Counted from the stretch's first letter, positions 21,148-28,625 are shown. The stretch is DNA of 31,244 nt from a virus (IMGVR_UViG_3300008110_000654:1-31244), one strand, 5' to 3'. Notes: generated by a model from the sequence alone, not told the origin. Made by a program: numbers and translations.

Positions 21148-21172
21148 AAGGGGGTTAATAACCCCCTTTTTT
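21148..21172 (+). terminator. Intrinsic terminator between VWA and AAA+ genes
   Basis: AAGGGGGTT / AACCCCCTT with a 3-nt loop and T6 tail, 5 nt after the VWA stop. It should reduce, and so set, expression of the ATPase relative to its partner. Confidence 0.9.
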
Positions 21173-21217
21173 AATAAAAATAGTATAAAAACAAATCACC
21201 AAAAAAAAAAGTCAATT

Positions 21218-22522
21218 ATGAAAAAGAAAACTGTTACTAAAACCGCAAAAACAAAAACTATGGCTCGTAAAACTGCAAAGCGTGTGAGTACACGTAAAAG
21301 TACTCGTAAGACATTAGATACAAATATTGGTTTCACCGATGAGTGTTACAAAAGTATTCAAATCGGACGTTCGTTTGCATTGATGAATACCGCAGGTGAT
21401 GTTTCCCAAAAGGTAACCGGAATCAGTAAGGTTAAAATGAAACAGGCTCATACCGAAGATAAAGCACTCCGTGCATATGTTGGTAAGACGGGTAATGTAT
21501 CTTACAAAATGGTTGAGATGGATGAGTTCAAAAGACTTGCAAACGTAATTGATGACACCGCTTGTGATAGTGTAAGTGAAGCATTTGAAACACACGAACA
21601 ACTGAAGCAATTTATCCATGAGAAAGGTGGTGAATTGAAACCCGAAGGATTGTTCATCGAAGGATTGAAGTGGAAGTATCTACTCCGTTCAGCAGTTCGT
21701 GCTAAAAACATTATGTTGTTAGGTCCAACTGGTTGTGGTAAAACACTTGCCGCTCAATCGTTGGTTAAATCCCTAAAGCGTCCTGATTACTATTTCAACT
21801 TGGGTGCAACGCAAGATGCCCGTGCTACTCTTATCGGTAACACACACTTTAACAAAGAATCCGGTACATTCTTTAGTGAATCGGCCTTCGTTAAAGCAAT
21901 CAAAACTCCTAACGCAATCATTTTGCTTGATGAGTTGAGCCGTGCACATCCAGAAGCTGCTAACATTCTTATGACTGTGTTGGACCAAAACCAACGTTAC
22001 CTTCGTTTGGATGAGGCAATCGATTCACCTATTGTAAAAGTTGCAAGTGGTGTTACATTCATCGCTACTGCAAACGTAGGTAATGAGTACACCGCAACTC
22101 GTATTATGGACCGAGCCCTTCTCGATCGTTTCGTAACTATCGAAATGGATTTGTTGGATAAGCAAAGTGAATACGAATTGTTAAAATTCAAATTCCCTGA
22201 AGCTGATGATTATTCATTGAACGCTTTGGCTGAGATTGCTGAAACAACCCGTCAACTTATCAAAACCGATATGAGTAAGGTTTCTACTATTATCTCCACT
22301 CGTGTTAATGTTGAGGCTGCCGGACTTATCTATGATGGTTTCACATTGATGGAAGCTGCAGAGATTTCAATCCTTCCTTATTTCAGTAATGATGGTGGAT
22401 TGGATAGTGAGCGTGTGTTTGTAAAACAACTTGTTCAGAAATATATTAAAACTGATGATAGTTCACAACTCTTCAACGAAGTGAATGATGAACAATCAAC
22501 AGATGAAACTATTGTTTGGTAG
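21218..22522 (+). CDS. MoxR/CobS-like AAA+ ATPase
   Basis: 434 residues. Residues 1-36 form a basic Lys/Thr/Arg tail (MKKKTVTKTAKTKTMARK), unusual for the family and possibly nucleic-acid binding. Walker A GPTGCGKT begins near residue 169, Walker B IILLDELSRAHPEA lies near 232-245, and sensor 1 is FIATANVG near 285. RIMDRALLDRF provides the arginine-finger/sensor region of MoxR-type ATPases. Adjacent to the VWA partner, so the two should form the usual ATPase-VWA chaperone complex. Base composition is a little richer in C than its neighbours by eye (ACCGC, CGTGC codons), perhaps reflecting high expression. Confidence 0.9.
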   Translation: MKKKTVTKTAKTKTMARKTAKRVSTRKSTRKTLDTNIGFTDECYKSIQIGRSFALMNTAGDVSQKVTGISKVKMKQAHTEDKALRAYVGKTGNVSYKMVEMDEFKRLANVIDDTACDSVSEAFETHEQLKQFIHEKGGELKPEGLFIEGLKWKYLLRSAVRAKNIMLLGPTGCGKTLAAQSLVKSLKRPDYYFNLGATQDARATLIGNTHFNKESGTFFSESAFVKAIKTPNAIILLDELSRAHPEAANILMTVLDQNQRYLRLDEAIDSPIVKVASGVTFIATANVGNEYTATRIMDRALLDRFVTIEMDLLDKQSEYELLKFKFPEADDYSLNALAEIAETTRQLIKTDMSKVSTIISTRVNVEAAGLIYDGFTLMEAAEISILPYFSNDGGLDSERVFVKQLVQKYIKTDDSSQLFNEVNDEQSTDETIVW

Positions 22523-22544
22523 TAGTTAATGGTGATTTAAGAAT

Positions 22545-22577
22545 TGGGGTGGCATTTGTCACCCCATTTTCTTTTTT
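22545..22577 (+). terminator. Terminator-like hairpin before the 22591 gene
   Basis: TGGGGTG (22545-22551) pairs with CACCCCA (22560-22566), followed by TTTTCTTTTTT. It lies between the ATPase stop and the next ATG, 14 nt before it. Confidence 0.8.
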
Positions 22578-22590
22578 AAAATACAAAGAT

Positions 22591-23241
22591 ATGAATATAG
22601 ATTACAAAATAACCGAAGTGAAACCAAATGTGTTCGCTGTTATTATAGAAAATAATTATGATAGAGCAATGACATTTTGTAGAGTTCAAGAATTCTATGA
22701 ATCACCTAATCCTGATTTTTGTGGAAAGGTATTCAGTATGTGGGATTATATGAAATGGTATAGTGAAGAATATGGTAGAGGTTTTAGTTATGGTACTGAT
22801 TGGGGTGGATTTAATATTCCGTTTGATATGCTACATGATTGTTATGGTAATGTAAGTGGATTTGAAACACCATATGATTCCATAATGTACAAAATTTATT
22901 GGCAAATTCGTACAATGAAAGCTGATGGGCATGCTTATGTTATAGGTGCAGCTAATACGGATGGTGATACATTTAAACATGAAATATGTCACGGATTATA
23001 TTCAACCAATAAGATGTATAAAACATTGGTAAACGAAATAACAGATACCATATCATTGGAACACTACAAAACATTTAGAAAAAATCTTATTCAAATGGGA
23101 TATACTGATAAAGTTATTGCAGATGAAATACAGGCGTATCTAACATTCGGACACGACTATCAAAAATTCAGTAATGGGGTAGACAAACAGTTTTGTAAAA
23201 AGTTAAACAAAGAGTACATAAAAGTATTTAATAATTTTTAA
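22591..23241 (+). CDS. Metallopeptidase-like protein with HExxH motif
   Basis: 216 residues from ATG 22591; the in-frame TTG upstream would run through the terminator hairpin. DTFKHEICHGLYSTNKMY carries His130, Glu131 and His134, and a downstream Glu (DEIQAYLTFG, about 185) could be the third ligand. No signal peptide, so it should act in the cytoplasm. N-terminal half has many aromatic residues (MWDYMKWYSEEYG). Homologues of this size occur in large phages; the substrate is unknown. Confidence 0.75.
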   Translation: MNIDYKITEVKPNVFAVIIENNYDRAMTFCRVQEFYESPNPDFCGKVFSMWDYMKWYSEEYGRGFSYGTDWGGFNIPFDMLHDCYGNVSGFETPYDSIMYKIYWQIRTMKADGHAYVIGAANTDGDTFKHEICHGLYSTNKMYKTLVNEITDTISLEHYKTFRKNLIQMGYTDKVIADEIQAYLTFGHDYQKFSNGVDKQFCKKLNKEYIKVFNNF

Positions 23242-23252
23242 ATTTAAATAAC

Positions 23253-23417
23253 ATGCAACTAACAAATGAACAAAAACAGGACATTCAAATGGTTTTATCG
23301 GACGCAAAAGAGTGGGGAGTAGAAACTCAAGTTGAGAAAAAAGCAAAAACCTATATGGAACAAGGACACGATATAGTGGATGCTTACCACTATGCGTTTG
23401 AGGATTGTATAAATTAA
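23253..23417 (+). CDS. Small hypothetical protein (54 aa)
   Basis: ATG 23253 to TAA 23417 with the start context TTTAAATAAC. The product MQLTNEQKQDIQMVLSDAKE... is helical and acidic, ending HYAFEDCIN; repeated short helices (NEQKQDIQMVLSDAKEWG, HDIVDAYHYAFED) look like a small helical bundle. No family recognised. Confidence 0.65.
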   Translation: MQLTNEQKQDIQMVLSDAKEWGVETQVEKKAKTYMEQGHDIVDAYHYAFEDCIN

Positions 23418-23423
23418 TAATGA

Positions 23424-23732
23424 ATGTTAAATATAGTTAATACGAATAAAGTAATTGGCAAAACTTTTGTTGACGGTCGTTTTGTTTGTACTTATGTGCA
23501 AGATTCTATTACTCAATGGAGATTTCAATTTGAAGATTTACAATCGGATAGTAAACGGTTCTTATGGATTGAACTACACAAAGTAGGTAGATGGGATGAT
23601 GAGGATAAACGGGTTTACTATACTTTAGGTTATTATAAAGCACCTTTGCATAGAGTTAGTTTAGATTTTTTTTCCGAATTAGAAAACGTATTATCAACAT
23701 TTGAAGAGGCTTTAAATACAAGTATAAAATAA
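23424..23732 (+). CDS. Hypothetical protein (102 aa)
   Basis: Starts 7 nt after the previous stop. A beta-rich N-terminus (VIGKTFVDGRFVCTYVQDSITQWRFQFE, FLWIELHKVGRW) is followed by a C-terminal helix (FFSELENVLSTFEEALNTS). It may be a small beta-barrel/SH3-like protein; no motif found. Confidence 0.65.
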   Translation: MLNIVNTNKVIGKTFVDGRFVCTYVQDSITQWRFQFEDLQSDSKRFLWIELHKVGRWDDEDKRVYYTLGYYKAPLHRVSLDFFSELENVLSTFEEALNTSIK

Positions 23733-23739
23733 AAAAATT

Positions 23740-24144
23740 ATGGGATTCGCAGGAACAGCAAGAGCAGTTTATACGCAAAGTAGAATACAAAAAATGCGTA
23801 GTGAAAGAAAAACAAAGAAAGCAAAAGTAGATGGTGTATCCGACGTCCAATACATTCGGAGTATGGGTGATTTGATTGGTGCCGGACATTTGAGATTTGT
23901 AGGGATAAGTAATGTTAATATAAAGGATGAACAAGTTATATTACCACATTCACAAAAAATGATTAAGAAAACGGTGGAATTACAAAAGTATTCTAGAGAG
24001 GAAATTGGAATCGGTGAAGGAGCTGATATGGTTGGTTATTTAGCAAGTGGACATCCTAATGATCCCACCTTTCAATTGAAGGGATGGATTAATGAAGATG
24101 GTTCAATACGATTGGAATTGGTAACATCATACGGAAATATATGA
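23740..24144 (+). CDS. Hypothetical protein (134 aa)
   Basis: Basic N-terminus (MGFAGTARAVYTQSRIQKMRSERKTKKAK) suggestive of nucleic-acid contact, then a mixed domain (DLIGAGHLRFVGISNVNIKDEQ...). Overlaps the next gene by 4 nt (ATGA). Family unknown. Confidence 0.65.
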   Translation: MGFAGTARAVYTQSRIQKMRSERKTKKAKVDGVSDVQYIRSMGDLIGAGHLRFVGISNVNIKDEQVILPHSQKMIKKTVELQKYSREEIGIGEGADMVGYLASGHPNDPTFQLKGWINEDGSIRLELVTSYGNI

Positions 24145-24506
24145 TAAAGAACTTTAAAGAAAAAACCGAATATCAGTACATTAATGTTGCTATTTATCCA
24201 CAAATCACAGCAGTGTATGAAATTATTGAATCTTGGACTGAAGAATTTGTTAATGGAGACTGGGCTGGGTTGGTTAGATTAAGATACAATGGTTCTGACT
24301 TCGTAGATAAAGTTCCCAAAGAGTTTATCATCGAAACGAGGATTACAGAACCAAAAAATCTATTTTACTCTACAATGTATTTACGAAAGGATGGTAGTTT
24401 TAAAAACGAAATGGTATTAAGTGATAGTGATTTGAGAAATGTACAAGCATGGAAATTTGCAGTAAGTAAATGTACATTTCAGGCCGGAGATTCTATATTA
24501 CCTTAA
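24141..24506 (+). CDS. Hypothetical protein (121 aa)
   Basis: ATGA-coupled to the upstream gene. Alternating beta strands (YINVAIYPQITAVYEIIESW, EFIIETRITEPKNLFYSTMYL) and a polar C-terminus. No signal, membrane segment or recognised motif. Confidence 0.65.
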   Translation: MIKNFKEKTEYQYINVAIYPQITAVYEIIESWTEEFVNGDWAGLVRLRYNGSDFVDKVPKEFIIETRITEPKNLFYSTMYLRKDGSFKNEMVLSDSDLRNVQAWKFAVSKCTFQAGDSILP

Positions 24507-24518
24507 AAACAAATAACT

Positions 24519-24761
24519 ATGGCACAACAAACAGCAATGCAGACACTATGGAAGTGGATTGATTCAAATTGTCACGAAGATAATTTTAATATCAATGATG
24601 CAAGAGAGATATCATTAAAGTTAGAGAAGGAGCAACGTATAAAAGATTATAATATGGGATATACCGATGCTCAATGTAATCATATCAATGATGCGGAGAA
24701 CTATGTAAATGAACAAGAATATTTAAACGAATCGTATAGTAGTACAAATAAACAAAAGTAA
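24519..24761 (+). CDS. Small hypothetical protein (80 aa)
   Basis: Starts after AACAAATAACT. Helical, polar, with a MGYTDAQCNHINDAENYVNEQEYL segment and Ser/Asn-rich tail. Cytoplasmic; function unknown. Confidence 0.6.
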   Translation: MAQQTAMQTLWKWIDSNCHEDNFNINDAREISLKLEKEQRIKDYNMGYTDAQCNHINDAENYVNEQEYLNESYSSTNKQK

Positions 24762-24772
24762 AAACAAACAAC

Positions 24773-25417
24773 ATGCCAAATTGGTGTTCAAACAGTCTTA
24801 TTGTTTTCGGTGACCAGAAATCAATTGATGACTTTAAAAGTAAGACGGTCGTAAAGAATGAAAATGGAAATGAAGATTTCACAATGGCAATTCTACTACC
24901 TACTCCAAAAGAATTGGAAGAAATGACTTCGCCTGAAATTTGGAGTGGTGATGAATCGGATGTGGAAGGTAAAAAGAAACATGATGAATACATTGCGGAG
25001 TTGATGGGTAAGTATGGACACTCCGATTGGTATAATTGGCGTCTTGAAAATTGGGGAACGAAATGGGATGTTGCGGAGAGTTGGATTACCGATGATGAAG
25101 ATGATATGTTTGCGGTTCAGTATGATACTGCATGGTCGCCTAACATAACATGGATTCATTCAATGTCTAAACTTTATCCAACATTAGAATTCAAATTAAC
25201 ATTTGAAGAACCGGGTTGTGGATTTTGTGGTTGTTACGAAGTGAAAAATGGTGGTGAAGATTTTGAAAGATTGAATGAGGGTGATTTGGAGTATCAAGAT
25301 GATGATGGACGTGAAGTATATTATGATAGTGATAAACATTTATATCGTTATTGTGATACGGATGAATTGATTGAAGATGAAGATTTCTGGCCGCAACCAT
25401 ATAACCCATACATTTAA
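24773..25417 (+). CDS. Api92-like ferredoxin-fold phage protein (DUF1281 family)
   Basis: 214 residues. The opening MPNWCSNSLIVFGDQKSIDDF is the hallmark of this family (MPNWCxNxL, then a ferredoxin-like beta-alpha-beta). The central YNWRLENWGTKWDV and PNITWIHSMSKLYPTLEFKLTFEEPGCGFCGCYEV are also characteristic. The last 60 residues are strongly acidic. Common in phages and plasmids; biochemical role unknown. Last gene before the palindrome-rich intergenic hub. Confidence 0.85.
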   Translation: MPNWCSNSLIVFGDQKSIDDFKSKTVVKNENGNEDFTMAILLPTPKELEEMTSPEIWSGDESDVEGKKKHDEYIAELMGKYGHSDWYNWRLENWGTKWDVAESWITDDEDDMFAVQYDTAWSPNITWIHSMSKLYPTLEFKLTFEEPGCGFCGCYEVKNGGEDFERLNEGDLEYQDDDGREVYYDSDKHLYRYCDTDELIEDEDFWPQPYNPYI

Positions 25418-25426
25418 TAATACAAT

Positions 25427-25454
25427 ATCATATTATAAAAATTCATAATATGAT
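25427..25454 (+). repeat. Perfect 10-bp hairpin in intergenic hub
   Basis: ATCATATTAT (25427-25436) is exactly complementary to 25445-25454 around an 8-nt loop. It is not followed by a T run, so it is a poor terminator; it opens the palindrome-rich region. Confidence 0.6.
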
Positions 25455-25471
25455 GAAATAGTGGATATGCC

Positions 25472-25496
25472 TAACTTGTTGATTTTCAATGGGTTA
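25472..25496. repeat. 25-bp palindromic repeat R4
   Basis: TAACTTGTTGA and TCAATGGGTTA around TTT; flanked by CC and GG, so the palindrome extends two more bases on each side. Confidence 0.75.
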
Positions 25497-25500
25497 GGCA

Positions 25501-25525
25501 TAACTCGTTGATTGTCAATGGAAAA
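25501..25525. repeat. 25-bp palindromic repeat R5
   Basis: TAACTCGTTGA with TCAATGG after TTG; right outer arm degenerate (AAAA). With R6 it forms a 13-bp inverted repeat. Confidence 0.75.
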
Positions 25526-25526
25526 A

Positions 25527-25551
25527 AAGTTTATTGACAATCAATGACTTA
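25527..25551. repeat. 25-bp palindromic repeat R6
   Basis: Core ATTGACAATCAAT with right arm GACTTA; read on the minus strand it is TAAGTCATTGA, then TTG, TCAATAAAC. Right flank GCATTTAGGT resembles the flank of R2. Confidence 0.7.
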
Positions 25552-25578
25552 CGCATTTAGGTTATAGGGGCAATTTCA

Positions 25579-25603
25579 TAACTCGTTGATTGTCAATGAA
25601 CTT
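25579..25603. repeat. 25-bp palindromic repeat R7
   Basis: TAACTCGTTGA and TCAATGAACTT around TTG, 13 bp upstream of the -33 box of P7; preceded by ATAGGGG as in R2. Confidence 0.75.
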
Positions 25604-25616
25604 TTTTTGATAAAGA

Positions 25617-25648
25617 TTTGGCCAGTAACAAAAAAAATCGTATCTTTA
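25617..25648 (+). promoter_or_regulatory. Promoter P7 for the GP88-like gene
   Basis: TTTGG at 25617-25621, 19 nt, TATCTTTA at 25641-25648. A GGGG/CCCC hairpin with T6 (25678-25701) lies in the leader before the start codon and could act as an attenuator. Confidence 0.83.
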
Positions 25649-25719
25649 CGAAGTAAAGTTCAAAACAATTTTATAGAGGGGTGAATATTGCCCCATTTTT
25701 TATGTCTAAAATGTATATT

Positions 25720-26538
25720 ATGAGTAAGATGAAATTTTCAACAATTGGTAACGCGAAGAAACAAACAGGCCTTTCTTATTTAGGTAGTGTTGCAAGTAGT
25801 TCAAAAATCGCTAAAGGTTTAAAGTACAATGAAGCAACATACATTCTTTATTTGGCACCCGCTGATATGAGTGGTTACAATGTATGTCCTATGGCTTCGG
25901 ATGAATGTAAAGAAGCTTGTTTGAGTGAAAGTGGACACAACCGAATTGATGTTAAGAAAAACAACATCAACAAAGCACGTATCAAAAAGACTAAATTGTT
26001 TTTTGAACAACGTGATTTCTTTATGGGTTGGTTGGTTACTGAAATTGAGAAAGCAAAATACCAATCAGAATCTAATGGTATGAGATTTTCAGTTCGTATC
26101 AATGGTACATCGGATATTAGTTTGGAAAGTTTTAAACTGAATGGTAAGAACATATTGGAATTGTTCAATGATGTTACATTCTATGATTATACGAAAGTAG
26201 TTAAACGTTTCAATATGTTAAGTAAATATCCTAACTATGATTTGACTTATTCATTTAGTGGGCATAATATGTTACATTGTTTGGATTTGTTGAGTAAAGG
26301 TAATGGACGTGTAGCAATGGTATTTGAAGGTAAAGTATTACCCACATCATTTATGGGTTACAAAGTAATTGATGGTGATGAATACGATATGAGATATTTG
26401 GATGAGCAAGGTATTATTGTAGGTTTGAAGTTTAAGAAAGTTCGTAACAAAATTGATACAGCAAACAACGCATTCATCATTCCTATGGATTCTAAATTTA
26501 GTGTATATGAGAAACAAAGTGAAAAGATTAAGCAATAG
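25720..26538 (+). CDS. GP88-family phage protein
   Basis: 272 residues from ATG 25720, whose context TATATT-ATG fits local starts; in-frame ATG 25702 directly abuts a T run of a leader hairpin and is the alternative. YLAPADMSGYNVCPMASDECKEACLSESGHN (about 44-74) holds three spaced Cys and the LAPxxxSGxxxCP string typical of the phage gene product 88 family. FSVRINGTSDISL and YDLTYSFSGHN follow in the expected order. The Cys cluster suggests metal or iron-sulfur binding. Function unproven. Confidence 0.85.
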   Translation: MSKMKFSTIGNAKKQTGLSYLGSVASSSKIAKGLKYNEATYILYLAPADMSGYNVCPMASDECKEACLSESGHNRIDVKKNNINKARIKKTKLFFEQRDFFMGWLVTEIEKAKYQSESNGMRFSVRINGTSDISLESFKLNGKNILELFNDVTFYDYTKVVKRFNMLSKYPNYDLTYSFSGHNMLHCLDLLSKGNGRVAMVFEGKVLPTSFMGYKVIDGDEYDMRYLDEQGIIVGLKFKKVRNKIDTANNAFIIPMDSKFSVYEKQSEKIKQ

Positions 26539-26653
26539 TTCAAAAAGAAATGACCAGCTTGAGGCTGGTCTTTTTGATGGTAGATTCCGTCAGAGAGTAG
26601 TTGTTGATAAAAAGAAAAAACAGAGTCGTAATTGGGCTCGCAAAAATAAATAG
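26507..26653 (+). CDS. Small basic protein overlapping GP88 end (48 aa)
   Basis: ATG 26507 lies inside the last ten codons of the GP88-like gene in another frame; the ORF runs to TAG 26653, 1 nt before the next gene. The product is very basic (MRNKVKRLSNSSKRN, LFDGRFRQRVVVDKKKK, NWARKNK), a composition common in small phage DNA/RNA-binding proteins. A strong hairpin with T5 lies within it, which argues for caution. Confidence 0.45.
   Translation: MRNKVKRLSNSSKRNDQLEAGLFDGRFRQRVVVDKKKKQSRNWARKNK
26552..26575 (+). terminator. Terminator-like hairpin after GP88
   Basis: GACCAGC (26552-26558) pairs with GCTGGTC (26564-26570), followed by TTTTT. It may lower transcription into the long downstream run. 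Confidence 0.8.
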
Positions 26654-26654
26654 T

Positions 26655-27011
26655 ATGAGTAATTTTAATGAGTATTTTAGTAATGACCCGAACAATGATA
26701 CCGATGTTTACAATGAGGGTGGTGTGTTGAATAAGTATTTTGATATGATTATGAAGCACGATTATTCACATATGTTTTCAGATGATAATCGACATTGGTT
26801 AAGTGGTGAACAGAGTGAAAAAGAAATCAAACAATTGATACATTCTCTTTGTACTATCATTCGTATAGATGCTGAACGATTATTAGAAGATAGTTTGTGT
26901 GAAGTTGATGAACAATATAGAGATGGTTTAACTCACAAAACTATCCGTGGTTGGTTCACCCCATATGTAGAGAATGTTAATAATATATTTACCAAACCAA
27001 ATTTTGAATAA
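26655..27011 (+). CDS. Hypothetical protein (118 aa)
   Basis: Starts at ATG 26655 after AAATAAATAGT; the longer in-frame TTG start overlaps the small basic ORF and is unlikely. Asp/Asn-rich N-terminus (SNFNEYFSNDPNNDTDVYNEGG), helical acidic middle (SEKEIKQLIHSLCTIIRIDAERLLEDSLCEVDEQYRDG). Unknown family. Confidence 0.65.
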   Translation: MSNFNEYFSNDPNNDTDVYNEGGVLNKYFDMIMKHDYSHMFSDDNRHWLSGEQSEKEIKQLIHSLCTIIRIDAERLLEDSLCEVDEQYRDGLTHKTIRGWFTPYVENVNNIFTKPNFE

Positions 27012-27012
27012 T

Positions 27013-27270
27013 ATGAACAAAGTGAAAGTAAAATTAGAAATGATGGCATGTATCAAATGTGGTAACGATATGCCTGTTCTACGATTTGCAAAGTATGGTT
27101 ACAAACATTGTGTTAATTGTAGTTCAGTAGAACGTGTCGGTGGTGTACAAATCGCCAATCACAAAACAGGTAATGAGATACAAGTCTTACCAATGGAGAT
27201 GGCTAATAACCTTAATCGATTAGCCGCAAGAAGTGGTTATGGTGTTATGAAAGGAATGAAACACAATTAA
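27013..27270 (+). CDS. Small zinc-ribbon protein (DksA/TraR-finger-like)
   Basis: 85 residues from ATG 27013, 1 nt after the previous stop. Cys13-x2-Cys16-Gly and Cys33-x2-Cys36 (CIKCG ... HCVNC), with RFAKYGYKHC between, match the finger of DksA/TraR-type regulators in spacing. The coiled-coil arm of true DksA is missing, so it could be only a finger module. It may bind RNA polymerase or nucleic acid; this is inferred. Confidence 0.65.
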   Translation: MNKVKVKLEMMACIKCGNDMPVLRFAKYGYKHCVNCSSVERVGGVQIANHKTGNEIQVLPMEMANNLNRLAARSGYGVMKGMKHN

Positions 27271-27282
27271 AAATAAAAACAT

Positions 27283-27510
27283 ATGTCAAACGGAATTAAA
27301 CATTGTATAATTGAAGAAGGTAATCTTACAGCCGTAAAATGTACGGATGATTTTGGTGGACCTAATAAATGGAATCTACACGTAAAAACTACTATGGGTT
27401 ATTCGGAAAGTGTACAATGGATGGATGTGAGTAGAATACAAATGTTTTTCAAAACAAAACTACCCGTCTACAAAGAAAATGAGCCCGATTATTATTTGGA
27501 AAAAGTATAA
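27283..27510 (+). CDS. Hypothetical protein (75 aa)
   Basis: Starts after AAAAATAAAAACAT. Beta-rich and aromatic (HCIIEEGNLTAVKCTDDFGGPNKWNLH, SVQWMDVSRIQMFF), ending in an acidic tail. Two Cys, no motif. Unknown function. Confidence 0.62.
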   Translation: MSNGIKHCIIEEGNLTAVKCTDDFGGPNKWNLHVKTTMGYSESVQWMDVSRIQMFFKTKLPVYKENEPDYYLEKV

Positions 27511-27521
27511 AAATAAATAAT

Positions 27522-27938
27522 ATGTTTGCAAGGCAAATGAGAGAGTTAGAAAGACAACACACAATAGTAAGTTATAAAAAAACAAATATGAGTAAAGAAA
27601 AGTTAATTGAAATCGTTGATGGTATTCGTGTTACCAAACCGTGGAATCAAACAATGTACGATCACAATGATAAGGTTGCGGATGAAATGAAAAAGAATAT
27701 CTTTAATGCTATGAATGATGCCTATAAATCGGATAATGAAACATTGTTGAGAGATTTGGGTAAATTTGTATGTTCATATGGTTTTGGACAAGGATATGAA
27801 TTGGATGAAATGTATGAAGAAATTTGTAGAGAGTTGGATAACGTACAAAACTTTTGGTTGAATGACATTTATCCTGATATGGTAAAGAAAAATTTAGTTA
27901 AACCAACTACAATCAATTTCGTAGGATATAAAAAATAA
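27522..27938 (+). CDS. Hypothetical protein (138 aa)
   Basis: ATG 27522 follows AAAATAAATAAT; an alternative in-frame ATG at 27588 also has a good A-rich leader and would give 116 residues (MSKEKLIEIVDGIRV). Mostly helical, acidic, with ELDEMYEEICRELDNVQNFW. No motif recognised. Confidence 0.65.
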   Translation: MFARQMRELERQHTIVSYKKTNMSKEKLIEIVDGIRVTKPWNQTMYDHNDKVADEMKKNIFNAMNDAYKSDNETLLRDLGKFVCSYGFGQGYELDEMYEEICRELDNVQNFWLNDIYPDMVKKNLVKPTTINFVGYKK

Positions 27939-27943
27939 AAATT

Positions 27944-28621
27944 ATGAAAAGAACATCAACATATATCGCCACTATTCCAATGAAGAATATTGAGCAAGTT
28001 ATCGAAGTGAAAAAAACATTAGAACAAATCTTTGGGTGGGTAGTATTAAGAGGGCGTCATTCTAATAGGAGAAAAGTATTGGGTGATGCATATTATAGGG
28101 GTGCGCAAAACGATATTCCTTGGCGCAAAGCTCAACATATTGATGTTTATCTTCATCCTAAAAATCCAAACTATGAAAATGTTAGTAAGGGTAAAGGTAT
28201 TCAAAGAAAGAATATAAATAAACCAAATATATGGGTTAAAACGTATGGTGAAATGAAGATGGGATTTTATGATGCACATATGGCATCTTTGAAATCAAAA
28301 GGAAAAACAAATCCCAAATTACAAAGGATATATCAAAAAGAGAAATATTCAAACATCAATGAAAAATTACAACAAGGTGATTGGGGTTACATCACACAAT
28401 CTATTTTGGATTTTGTTCAACAAAAGAGTGAAGTAACCTTTAGTGAAATGAAAACTTATTATGATGTTGTATTGAGAGGTGAACCGCAAATGAGAGAAGG
28501 TGGTTCATTTATTCATCATTTACATTCGTTGGTAAAACCATCAAATGTAAAAGGTAGAAGATGTAACCGACTTCTTTACAAAGCAATTGGTGGTAAGTAT
28601 AAAGTAACTACACAAAAATAA
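27944..28621 (+). CDS. Hypothetical protein (225 aa), possible C-terminal winged helix
   Basis: The N-terminal 100 residues are basic with an IPMKNIEQVIEVKKTLEQIFGW alpha/beta start. The C-terminal part ITQSILDFVQQKSEVTFSEMKTYYDVVLRGEP...GGSFIHHLHSLVKPS reads like helix-turn-helix with a wing, plausible for DNA binding. Basic overall. Family not recognised; the DNA-binding idea is inference. Confidence 0.65.
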   Translation: MKRTSTYIATIPMKNIEQVIEVKKTLEQIFGWVVLRGRHSNRRKVLGDAYYRGAQNDIPWRKAQHIDVYLHPKNPNYENVSKGKGIQRKNINKPNIWVKTYGEMKMGFYDAHMASLKSKGKTNPKLQRIYQKEKYSNINEKLQQGDWGYITQSILDFVQQKSEVTFSEMKTYYDVVLRGEPQMREGGSFIHHLHSLVKPSNVKGRRCNRLLYKAIGGKYKVTTQK

Positions 28622-28625
28622 ATTT

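Noticed and set aside
18882-22522. Cobalamin (CobS/CobT) biosynthesis
   Set aside because: Although such homologues are often so named, no cobalamin genes are near and the zinc motif plus phage context point to a general AAA+/VWA system.
25472-25603. CRISPR array
   Set aside because: Repeats are palindromic, unevenly spaced, in both orientations and partly degenerate, without unique spacers of constant length.
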